Translations under genes and position numbers: made by a program
Shown here: positions 51,740-58,704 of the stretch, in pieces
How the letters are laid out: the number at the start of each line of letters is the position of its first letter
Position numbering within the stretch: the stretch's first letter is position 1
The notes under the pieces: generated by a model
What the model was told of the DNA's origin: nothing
The model's input: the letters and a program-made list of their open reading frames with translations, nothing else
The model's database searches: none
Source: Natronorubrum daqingense
GTDB taxonomy: Archaea; Halobacteriota; Halobacteria; Halobacteriales; Natrialbaceae
Length of the DNA stretch: 64,000 nucleotides
Direction of reading: 5' to 3'
Assembly: GCF_001971705.1 (NCBI RefSeq)
Contig: NZ_CP019329.1
Coordinates: 116,836 to 180,835 of the forward strand

Positions 51740-52253
51740 CGTGACCGTCCTCCTGGTGGTCGTTTTTCGGCTGTAGTGTGCAGTTCTCGAGCCACTCGTC
51801 GATCGACTCAGCATCCAGGGCAGAAACCCAGCGACACGTTGTACAAGCATATGGACGGTTCTTGAATCCGTTTGGGTGCCCGTACATCGGATTCTTGTTC
51901 GAACAACGTGGACAGATCCACGCCCAGTAAGGTTCGGATGGCTCCTTTTTCTCATCCTCTGGAATCCCGTGATCGGTTGTAAACTCAGTGCAGTAGGATT
52001 CGGAATGCTGCTTTCGCTCTCGTTCCTTTTCGGGATATTCAGTGACAAACCACGTTCGGACGTGGCTTGCCGATCGATCACCGACACCAGAGAAATCGGT
52101 CAGCTTCCCATCGTTGACGATGTAGTCAACAAGGTGGGACTCTGTCTCAAATTTTTCCGCGAGCTTTTCCGCAGGGCGGCTCGAGACGCCCATATCTTCG
52201 AAGACTCGAACCATCTTACAGCCAGTATCCCCAATGTGACCGGCATCACTCAT
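51732..52253 (-). CDS. Helix-hairpin-helix and zinc-ribbon protein
   Basis: 173 residues from the ATG at 52253. A helix-hairpin-helix-like segment (L-T-D-F-S-G-V-G-D-R-S-A-S-H-V) lies near residue 53 and a zinc ribbon (C-P-R-C and C-T-T-C) near 115-140. Both contact DNA in other proteins, so a DNA-binding role is likely. Confidence 0.65.
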   Translation of the reverse strand: MSDAGHIGDTGCKMVRVFEDMGVSSRPAEKLAEKFETESHLVDYIVNDGKLTDFSGVGDRSASHVRTWFVTEYPEKERERKQHSESYCTEFTTDHGIPEDEKKEPSEPYWAWICPRCSNKNPMYGHPNGFKNRPYACTTCRWVSALDAESIDEWLENCTLQPKNDHQEDGHDE

Positions 52254-52995
52254 CGCCATCACCTGCACACGGCGTGTAGACGGGCTGGTCCAGATCCGAC
52301 ACGAGGTGCATATCCAGCGCATCACCGTCACCGACCGACGCCAAATCATACTCGAGAACGTCCTCTGGAGATGGTTTTAGCGGCCCCTCAACCACGTCCG
52401 CGGGGACCACTGCATAGCTCTCGAGAGCTTCCTCGATCGAGTCTACATACGTTGGAACTCCGGCCTTGCGAAACAGGTCTCGAACGGTATCGCCGGCCTG
52501 GAGTGCAACGTGGACGTTTCCGATTTGGACCACGCGAATCTCCTCGGGGTCGGCCTTTCCAGCGCCGAAAACACCGAGTCGACCGTCAACGTGGTAGGTC
52601 AACTCGAGTGTGACTGTCTCCTCGCCGCCGTGAGCGCTCGTTATCCGGGCACCGTCGGCGTTCGATCGAGCCAGAACCATCGGCAGTTCGGCCCGGAGTT
52701 CGCTACTGGTCAACAACCGACCGGAGGGGTTGAGCGTCCCGTACTGCTCGCGACGGTCCGTGCGCCGTTCGCGTTCTGATTCTGGATCAACCGCGAGTCC
52801 ATTCCCGTCCGTTCGAACGGGGTTGTCCGTGCTGGCTTCTTGGTTACCCTCGAGTGTGAGTTGATCGTGCTCGTTCAACAGCGTCCGTGCGCCGTCGCGA
52901 AGCGCCTCACTCCGATTCGGGTAGTGGCCGGCGTCGACGAGTGACTCGATGCCGTTGACGAGTCGTTCGGGCATTCGATGGGTGACGCGCTCCAT
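52246..52995 (-). CDS. Ribbon-helix-helix regulator with C-terminal extension
   Basis: 249 residues. The first 45 residues are a CopG-like ribbon-helix-helix (V-T-H-R-M-P-E-R-L-V-N-G-I-E-S-L-V, then N-R-S-E-A-L-R-D-G-A-R). A long second domain (about 95-245) is beta-rich. As gene 2 of the 12-gene operon it may be its regulator. Confidence 0.65.
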   Translation of the reverse strand: MERVTHRMPERLVNGIESLVDAGHYPNRSEALRDGARTLLNEHDQLTLEGNQEASTDNPVRTDGNGLAVDPESERERRTDRREQYGTLNPSGRLLTSSELRAELPMVLARSNADGARITSAHGGEETVTLELTYHVDGRLGVFGAGKADPEEIRVVQIGNVHVALQAGDTVRDLFRKAGVPTYVDSIEEALESYAVVPADVVEGPLKPSPEDVLEYDLASVGDGDALDMHLVSDLDQPVYTPCAGDGDE

Positions 52996-53324
52996 TAGGC
53001 GTCACCCCGAATGGCCTCGAACGCGTCTCGAGAGACGATTGCTGTCTCGACGCCGTCACTGGCAATTGAGCGATCGGCCTGGTATCGCTTCGTTCCCGTC
53101 TGTACGTCGTACTCGTTGAGTGAGTGGTACGTGAGGACGGTTCCGTCTTCGTCGAGTTCGTAGAACCACTGCAAGGACGCAACACGCGGGTTACGACAAA
53201 CGATTAGCTCATCGGACTCGAGATCGTCGAGTGACGGTGGCTGGTTGTGTTCGAGATTCTCAGCGCCGGAATCCGGTGGCGTTGCTACTGAACGGTCTTT
53301 TGAAGGGGTGTTGTGCTTCATCAT
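52995..53324 (-). CDS. 109-residue protein, first gene of the 12-gene operon
   Basis: Beta-rich small protein (E-L-I-V-C-R-N-P-R-V; W-F-Y-E-L-D-E-D-G-T-V-L-T-Y-H). A TATA-like TTAAGT lies at about 53386-53391 on the minus strand, about 60 bases upstream, with a TTCCGG/CCGGAA hairpin in the leader. No AATAGTAATA element precedes the TATA box here. IS element 4 begins about 50 bases further upstream. Confidence 0.6.
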   Translation of the reverse strand: MMKHNTPSKDRSVATPPDSGAENLEHNQPPSLDDLESDELIVCRNPRVASLQWFYELDEDGTVLTYHSLNEYDVQTGTKRYQADRSIASDGVETAIVSRDAFEAIRGDA

Positions 53325-53489
53325 CGCTCCGCAATTCCGGGCGGTTTGGTCCGGAATCGTGTCTGAATCGATGACTGTTCAGCACTTAACCTCTCGGACG
53401 GCCAAGGTATGTGTTGCGATTGTCTGACCGGTAGCAATGACATCCTCCCCGGCGTGAACGCCGGGGTTTCCTCTCGCTGGGAGTCTCGG

Positions 53490-54770
53490 CTACGCCGAGT
53501 CCACGGAGGCAACTTGCGGGTTCGTGTGCTCCTCGTTGGGACAGGGAGCGCGTGATGACGCCGACCATGAATGGTCGTCCCACTTGAGGCACACGGGCCG
53601 TGCCATCGGCCGTGATACCGTTTCGTGCCGTCTCAGGAACGTCTCGCTCGCGGCGAGATCCGCGTGGCCTTCGAAGCCGCAGGTACACGTGAGCGTATCT
53701 TGGTGCCGGGTCGTGTCCTCGGTCGAACCGCAGTTCGGACACGTCTGCGAGGTCCACGCCTCTGTCCGAACTTCGACCGTGATACCGAACTCCTCGGCGG
53801 TATCGGCGAGGCGTCCGACGAACCGCCGGAACGTCCAGAAGTTGTGCAGCTTGGCGTTCGTCCGAACCGACCAGTGTGTCTCGAGCACGTCGGTTAAGTC
53901 GCCGACGTACACCGTCGAAACACCCTTGTCGTGCAGCCGTTCGATCAGGTCTCGGCAAAGCGCGTCCATCGCGTGGTCGCGCCGCCGCGTTCGGCGACGG
54001 TACAGTGAGTCGATGCGCTTCGAACTGTACCGGCCATCCTCGAGCTTCGACTGGAGTTCCGCAATTCGTTGCGTGGTCTCGCGGAAGCGTTCGAACAGGT
54101 CGCGGCCTTCGTACAGGTACTGCTCGCCGGTTGAAACCGTACAGGCGACGATGTTGTTCGCGCCGATATCCAGAGCGGCGGTTTCGTCCGCCAGTGGTTG
54201 TGCCAGTCGAGAATTGTCGATTGTGACTGGCTGAAAGGCCCTGAATGTCTCGCTCACATCGTCGTAATACAGTTCCAACCGGCCCTGCTTGTCGTACTCT
54301 TTCCAGTTCGGATTGCCGCGAACCTCGAGCCGGAGTCGTTCTCGATATCCAAGACCGTACTCCTCTTTCAGGTCTTGCCCGACGAGTATCTCGAGCCGGG
54401 AGTGTTCGCCCCATTCGACGGAGTACGACGTGTTGCGGATATATGTCCGCAGTTCGCGGCCCTCGTCTTGGTTGCCCCAGAAGCCGGGCTTGCCGTTGGC
54501 TTCGCCCTTCTCTCGGAGTGCGGAGAACGAGCGCCACGCTTCGCGGTTCTTGCGTTCGATCTGCTGAACGGTTGACGCGCCGAGCGTCCCGCCGTACCGA
54601 CCGCGGTACTCGTCGATCTCCCACACGTCGCCGTCCGGGTTCTCGAAGTTGGACCGGCGTTGATAATTTATCTCGTTCCAGAGTGCGGCTGAAGCGTCCA
54701 ACAGTCGTCGAAGTAACTCCTCGTCCTCGTCGGACTGGGGAACTACTTCGAACTCGTTGGTGCGCTTCAT
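53490..54770 (-). CDS. tnpB: TnpB homolog with altered RuvC-II motif, IS element 4
   Basis: 426 residues. Ruv[11 protein letters not shown] (about 195) and Ruv[13 protein letters not shown] (about 375) keep their Asp residues. RuvC II reads V-Y-V-G-D-L-T-D-V (about 290), with Gly in place of the Glu of E-D-L, as in element 3. Zinc finger C-P-N-C and C-T-C. The tail ends with residues read across the element end. Confidence 0.82.
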   Translation of the reverse strand: MKRTNEFEVVPQSDEDEELLRRLLDASAALWNEINYQRRSNFENPDGDVWEIDEYRGRYGGTLGASTVQQIERKNREAWRSFSALREKGEANGKPGFWGNQDEGRELRTYIRNTSYSVEWGEHSRLEILVGQDLKEEYGLGYRERLRLEVRGNPNWKEYDKQGRLELYYDDVSETFRAFQPVTIDNSRLAQPLADETAALDIGANNIVACTVSTGEQYLYEGRDLFERFRETTQRIAELQSKLEDGRYSSKRIDSLYRRRTRRRDHAMDALCRDLIERLHDKGVSTVYVGDLTDVLETHWSVRTNAKLHNFWTFRRFVGRLADTAEEFGITVEVRTEAWTSQTCPNCGSTEDTTRHQDTLTCTCGFEGHADLAASETFLRRHETVSRPMARPVCLKWDDHSWSASSRAPCPNEEHTNPQVASVDSA

Positions 54771-54826
54771 CGCTACCTACTGCTACAGTCGGAACATACA
54801 TAAATCTATGGATAATCATAGACACC

Positions 54827-54967
54827 ATGGGTACGAACATCCACATCGAAGTGCCGGATGAAGAACAGTACGAGCGACTGAAGCGCGTGAAAAACGAACA
54901 CGGACTGACGTGGCGCGGGATGTTGATCCACGCCGCCGACGACTTGGAGACTCCGACCGGGGAGTAA
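54827..54967 (+). CDS. 46-residue ribbon-helix-helix-like protein of IS element 4
   Basis: An N-terminal strand (N-I-H-I-E-V-P-D-E) is followed by two helices (E-Q-Y-E-R-L-K-R-V-K and W-R-G-M-L-I-H-A-A-D-D-L), the plan of ribbon-helix-helix repressors. It diverges from tnpB, whose start is 57 bases away. The TATA-like ACATAAATCT lies about 27 bases upstream. Confidence 0.6.
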   Translation: MGTNIHIEVPDEEQYERLKRVKNEHGLTWRGMLIHAADDLETPTGE

Positions 54968-55098
54968 CCGGTGGTCCGCGTAGCCGAGTGGCGCGATTCA
55001 CGCCCGCCGTGAACGGCGGGACTCTCTCGCTGTTTTAGGTAGTTGGCTACACGGTTCCCTTGTCCAGGGTTAAACATGGAAATCGTGCTTAGTACAGG

Positions 55099-55290
55099 CT
55101 ATCCACTTACCGCAATGACGATGCCGATAATCATACATAATGCACCCAACCCTCGAAAGAAAATCCGCCCAGTACCGAGCAAAGAATCGTCTTTGAGCAT
55201 CCCGAGAAACCAAAAACGGAGTGTTTTCTCGGGCCAGAGGAAGCCTACGAAGCCAACAATAAATAATAGGATCCCGGCCATAGCGTTCAT
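55099..55290 (-). CDS. Small two-helix membrane protein
   Basis: 63 residues with two transmembrane segments (A-G-I-L-L-F-I-V-G-F-V-G-F-L and L-G-A-L-C-M-I-I-G-I-V-I-A-V) around a basic loop with W-P-E-K-T-L-R-F-W-F. The plan recalls the DUF6199 group. Unknown role. Confidence 0.55.
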   Translation of the reverse strand: MNAMAGILLFIVGFVGFLWPEKTLRFWFLGMLKDDSLLGTGRIFFRGLGALCMIIGIVIAVSG

Positions 55291-55441
55291 AGATCATTTG
55301 TATTTTGAGAGATAATTAAATCTGCCTTTGCTGTATTCACACACGAAGTTACCGAATCGTCCGAGTCGGTTTTGGATACCTCTCTGAATAAAGAGATCGT
55401 GATATCTATACTGCTCAACACGTTGATCCCCATCCAATCAT

Positions 55442-55468
55442 ATGCTTAAATAATAGTAATAGCTAAGT
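55442..55468 (+). promoter_or_regulatory. Module promoter G
   Basis: ATGC, six bases, AATAGTAATA (55452-55461), GCTAAGT, with the ATG 23 bases further on. The CGG-GAAA-CCG hairpin (55497-55506) and a GTGACCAC copy (55515-55522) lie inside the coding region. Confidence 0.75.
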
Positions 55469-55490
55469 CCCTATAGACGAATGGTGTAGT

Positions 55491-55919
55491 ATGGCACGGG
55501 AAACCGACGCCGATGTGACCACGACGCCGACCTCCGTAGAGCGCGAGAAAATAGCCAATTCCGAGGCCAAGAACGGTGATATCGCTCTCGAGCTTTCGGG
55601 CTCCTGGTACGGCTACATCGGCCAAGATTCCGAGGGGGCGTACCACCATATGGACAGTCGAACGATGACGATCTTCGTGACTGAGCAAGACCGCGAGCGA
55701 TTCCTTCCCGACGGTGCTGGGCTGTTCTGGTTCCGCGTCGAGGGGCCGGTGATCCAGACCGTCTGTCTCGAGCACTACCCTAATAAGAACCTCGAAAACT
55801 GGAAGGATTTCGTTGATATGAAGCGTGGCTGGTCCGAATTGCCCGTTTCGGCGGTCGACCAACTGACACAGAATCTCGAGTCGGACGATCCGATCACAGA
55901 CCAAATCCAGACCCGCTGA
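55491..55919 (+). CDS. 142-residue protein of unknown function under promoter G
   Basis: Probably leaderless. The first residues M-A-R-E-T-D-A-D-V-T-T-T are encoded by the module hairpin and the GTGACCACGAC word, which here has no following ATG. Beta-rich core (T-M-T-I-F-V-T-E-Q-D; L-F-W-F-R-V-E-G-P-V). Single-gene unit. Confidence 0.65.
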   Translation: MARETDADVTTTPTSVEREKIANSEAKNGDIALELSGSWYGYIGQDSEGAYHHMDSRTMTIFVTEQDRERFLPDGAGLFWFRVEGPVIQTVCLEHYPNKNLENWKDFVDMKRGWSELPVSAVDQLTQNLESDDPITDQIQTR

Positions 55920-55966
55920 TTCCGGACCTTTTGACTCTCAGTCTGTCGCCCGTTCGCTTCCAATAA

Positions 55967-55994
55967 CATGCTTTTTCAATAGTAAATTATAAGT
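55967..55994 (+). promoter_or_regulatory. Module promoter H (MazG/Dam operon)
   Basis: ATGC, six bases, AATAGTAAAT (55978-55987), TATAAGT. The hairpin CGCTG-GAAA-CAGCG is at 56021-56034 and GGTGACCAC at 56039-56047, directly before the ATG at 56049. Confidence 0.75.
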
Positions 55995-56048
55995 CACTGG
56001 AGAATAGAGTGTATTGTAGACGCTGGAAACAGCGCTCAGGTGACCACT

Positions 56049-56273
56049 ATGCACATGCAAGGCGGTAGACGACCAGATCCAGTTGCACCAGCAGGCCAGC
56101 ACGTTCACGAACGCGGCAGTCCAGAGCACACCGCTCGAGTCGTTCGAGCGAACGGGCACTCGATCGTCCTCGAGTACCCCAACGGACGCCGATATCGGTT
56201 CGGTTCCGGTGAATTCTCTGAGATGTTCTGCATCGCAGGTGAAACTCGTAGGACAACGAGTCCGTCCGCGTGA
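56049..56273 (+). CDS. 74-residue protein, first gene under promoter H
   Basis: ATG behind the module ribosome-binding site. Basic and Gly/Arg-rich start, then a small beta unit (A-R-V-V-R-A-N-G-H-S-I-V-L-E-Y-P-N-G-R-R). Unknown. Confidence 0.55.
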   Translation: MHMQGGRRPDPVAPAGQHVHERGSPEHTARVVRANGHSIVLEYPNGRRYRFGSGEFSEMFCIAGETRRTTSPSA

Positions 56274-56312
56274 GCACCGGCAGTTGGAAAACTCAACCCA
56301 AAACAAAAACAC

Positions 56313-56699
56313 ATGTTCAACAGCACACACCCCTTGGAAGACGCCACCCACGGCGTACTCGACGAATCGAATCCACACCAGCGGTCGGATGGCCGACCGA
56401 CGAACACCGGTCGCAGGCTCGAGGAGTCAGTTGTGTACGTCCGCGTTGACGAGACGCCAGCCTCGAACGATCGAGTCGCAGTACATATTGAGCACCCCGA
56501 TCACGACGGCGGTGTACGGTGTTTCTACCGCCATCGCGAGCGTGCCGAGCAGGCGATTCGCCGGCATATCGGGACTGAAATCGACGCCGATCTCGAGCGC
56601 GTCGAACTCGAGGATACGGTCGGGCTCGGTTTTGCTGCGTACGAGCTGTTGCCCGAGGAGAACGGTTGGAACGAAGGGCCGAAGGGGGTGTTCGCGTGA
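56313..56699 (+). CDS. 128-residue protein of unknown function
   Basis: A disordered first third, then an alpha/beta part (V-V-Y-V-R-V-D-E-T-P; A-E-Q-A-I-R-R-H-I). Its stop overlaps the next ATG. Not recognised. Confidence 0.6.
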   Translation: MFNSTHPLEDATHGVLDESNPHQRSDGRPTNTGRRLEESVVYVRVDETPASNDRVAVHIEHPDHDGGVRCFYRHRERAEQAIRRHIGTEIDADLERVELEDTVGLGFAAYELLPEENGWNEGPKGVFA

Positions 56700-57235
56700 T
56701 GTCGACGGGAAACGCTTCGAGTGGAACTGAGCGCTGTATTGGCTGTGGTTCCGAAATCGAAGGCGACGGATTCTACGGACAGGGTGACGTGAAACCAGAA
56801 GGCCTCGAAGGTCTCGGGGATGGTGAATCCGTGCCCGTTAGCGAACTGTTCGGATTCAACGACGGGCCATACTGTACGCTCGAATGCTCACTCGAAGCGG
56901 ACACTGACAGTGACGACGATCTCGAGATTCGAGCCGACGGCGGCACGTCCTCGAGCGGTACTGGGCGGAAGGAGGTGCTTCGTGGGGCAGTCGAAGTTTG
57001 GGGAGAAGACCTCCAGATCCAGATCGCCATCGAAGAATTGAGCGAACTGACCACGGAACTCGCGCGCCGACAGCGAGGCCGCGAGAGCTACTCTGCGACC
57101 GTCGAAGAGATCGCAGATGTGCAACTCTGTCTGGACCAGCTAAAGCTCATGTACAACCCGGAACAGGTCGAGATGGCCGAACAGGACAAACTGGAACGGT
57201 TGAAGCGGCGCGTGGAGCGTGATCGCGATGAGTAG
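56699..57235 (+). CDS. Zinc-finger and MazG-like NTP pyrophosphohydrolase fusion
   Basis: 178 residues. N-terminal tag S-S-G-T-E-R and zinc site (C-I-G-C; C-T-L-E-C), a linker with R-A-D-G-G-T-S-S-S-G-T, then an all-alpha domain (about 100-170). The last has the marks of MazG-type NTP pyrophosphohydrolases: E-E-L-S-E-L-T-T-E-L (first metal Glu pair) and E-E-I-A-D-V-Q-L-C-L-D-Q-L (second helix). Such enzymes hydrolyse non-standard or surplus nucleoside triphosphates, and viral and plasmid forms may alter nucleotide or alarmone pools. The linker tag is shared with the next gene. Confidence 0.7.
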   Translation: MSTGNASSGTERCIGCGSEIEGDGFYGQGDVKPEGLEGLGDGESVPVSELFGFNDGPYCTLECSLEADTDSDDDLEIRADGGTSSSGTGRKEVLRGAVEVWGEDLQIQIAIEELSELTTELARRQRGRESYSATVEEIADVQLCLDQLKLMYNPEQVEMAEQDKLERLKRRVERDRDE

Positions 57236-57830
57236 CGACGATACTGAACGAACAGTAGCACCTCCAGAAGACGAGCGACCGACGTTTGTCAACGGAAATC
57301 TGTACCGAGAACTGGCGATAATCAGCACGGCAATCGGACCAACTGGGACCGAACACGTCCCTGAGTCTGAGTATCCTGTTGAGTACGGAATGGAGGTCGA
57401 GACGCTCTGTGGTCTAACATTCCTGAAGCGAGATTCAGCTGAATCGATCACAGAAGGGGGCTGTCAGAACTGCAAACAGGCTGCCGAATCCAGATGGGGC
57501 TACAATTGCGTCGGTAAGCAGTTCGGGACGTTCGTAGATCGCACAGTCCTTTCGGACACTGACCGTGACGATGATTGCGAGATTCGGGCCGACGGTGGCA
57601 CATCCTCGAGCGGAACTGAGCGCCAAGAACTGCGTGAGGATGCTCAGTACATTATCGAGCGGTTAGAGAGTGAATTGGAGAAAAAGCGTGAGGCAGACGC
57701 TGGCGCGGAGAATATTGAGTACACGAGGGGGAAGTTAGCGGGTGCGAAGATCGTCAAGAACGATTTGTTAACCGATGGATCACTTAGAAAGAACCGCTCA
57801 CTACACACGGAGGCTGATCGGAATGAGTAG
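57228..57830 (+). CDS. 200-residue protein of the MSSDDTER family
   Basis: It starts MSSDDTER and contains the internal tag R-A-D-G-G-T-S-S-S-G-T-E-R near residue 118, as in the previous gene. The part before the tag has Cys residues (C-G-L; C-Q-N-C) that may bind zinc. The part after is a charged coiled-coil-like helix. It looks like a fusion of two small family members. Confidence 0.6.
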   Translation: MSSDDTERTVAPPEDERPTFVNGNLYRELAIISTAIGPTGTEHVPESEYPVEYGMEVETLCGLTFLKRDSAESITEGGCQNCKQAAESRWGYNCVGKQFGTFVDRTVLSDTDRDDDCEIRADGGTSSSGTERQELREDAQYIIERLESELEKKREADAGAENIEYTRGKLAGAKIVKNDLLTDGSLRKNRSLHTEADRNE

Positions 57831-58047
57831 CGACGACACCGAACGTGAGAACCCACTCGACAGAGGCGATTCGAGCGGGTTCGAACGCCGATGTGACGGA
57901 TGTTCAAACCCGACGAATAGAACGGCTATCCCCGTCCGAGAGACGAGTACGGACCACATCATCCTCTGTGAGACGTGCGAAGTCATCGTGGCGAGAACGA
58001 TTTGCGACCAGTCACTACAGGCGGAAACGGAGAGTGAGACCCAATGA
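57823..58047 (+). CDS. Small zinc-ribbon protein, MSSDDTER family
   Basis: 74 residues. C-D-G-C near residue 24 and C-E-T-C near 50 form a zinc ribbon. The start MSSDDTERE repeats the tag. Confidence 0.65.
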   Translation: MSSDDTERENPLDRGDSSGFERRCDGCSNPTNRTAIPVRETSTDHIILCETCEVIVARTICDQSLQAETESETQ

Positions 58048-58328
58048 CGTGGGTGTGTCCGACCTGCTCGCGCCGGTATCCCGACTCAGCCATAGGTCTG
58101 CCAGAGACAGACGACGCGGACGAGATGACCCATTGCGAGGTATGCTCGGACGGTATTGAACGACGCCCGCTCCTATGGGCTTTGGATCGTCTTTGCCTGT
58201 GGGGGGAATTAGATGGCGTAGAAACGGCAGACCCTCACGTTAGAGGCGAAGCGGCTGCCTCCGCGCGAGTTACGATACAAGAATTGGCGCAGGATGTTCA
58301 GACAGAGAGTGGTCGAAATGTCGAGTGA
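58044..58328 (+). CDS. Small zinc-ribbon protein
   Basis: 94 residues. C-P-T-C near residue 5 and C-E-V-C near 31 form an N-terminal zinc ribbon; the rest is helical. ATGA coupling with the previous gene. Confidence 0.65.
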   Translation: MTWVCPTCSRRYPDSAIGLPETDDADEMTHCEVCSDGIERRPLLWALDRLCLWGELDGVETADPHVRGEAAASARVTIQELAQDVQTESGRNVE

Positions 58329-58704
58329 CGATACTGATCGGAAACTCCCTACCGACTGGGATTTGACAAAGACAGGGTGGACAATCGAGGACTGTGTTGA
58401 GGAGGTCGAAGAGATGGGGGACGATCCCGAGAACCAATTCTACTACACGACCTATTCGGATGTGTTCCACACTACGCCGAAATGCCCGCACATCCAGGAT
58501 TCGGAGAATCTGCACGTGACGGGCCTTCGCAGCGATCTGAACGGGACGCTGATGGCTGGCGAAAACAGAGTGGCAGGGCCGACAGATGAACACTGCGACC
58601 TTCGGGAATGTGGTTGGTGTTCTAAAAACGGCGGCTACCATCGGATGGAACGCACGCAAGACGCGAATACTGACGGCGCTCGAGGCGATCCACATGCCGA
58701 GTAA
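58318..58704 (+). CDS. 128-residue protein, MSSDDTER family
   Basis: Starts MSSDDTDR. Residues about 42-110 carry H-T-T-P-K-C-P-H, C-D-L-R-E-C and C-S-K, a likely zinc-binding Cys/His cluster. The stop overlaps the Dam-type gene. Confidence 0.6.
   Translation: MSSDDTDRKLPTDWDLTKTGWTIEDCVEEVEEMGDDPENQFYYTTYSDVFHTTPKCPHIQDSENLHVTGLRSDLNGTLMAGENRVAGPTDEHCDLRECGWCSKNGGYHRMERTQDANTDGARGDPHAE

Larger units (their letters stand above)
53441..55038 (-). mobile_element. IS element 4 (IS1341-type, tnpB plus small plus-strand gene)
   Basis: Ends carry CCCCGGCG-TGAA-CGCCGGGG (53447-53466) and CCCGCCG-TGAA-CGGCGGG (54999-55020). The element holds tnpB on the minus strand and a divergent 46-codon gene. 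Confidence 0.75.

Noticed and set aside
53386..53391. TTAAGT box upstream of the 12-gene operon as a ninth module promoter
   Set aside because: The AATAGTAATA element and ATGC are absent, and the leader hairpin loop is not GAAA.
53386..55077. 563-codon minus-strand frame overlapping tnpB of IS element 4
   Set aside because: Low-complexity Arg-rich shadow; the real gene in the other frame has the RuvC and zinc motifs.
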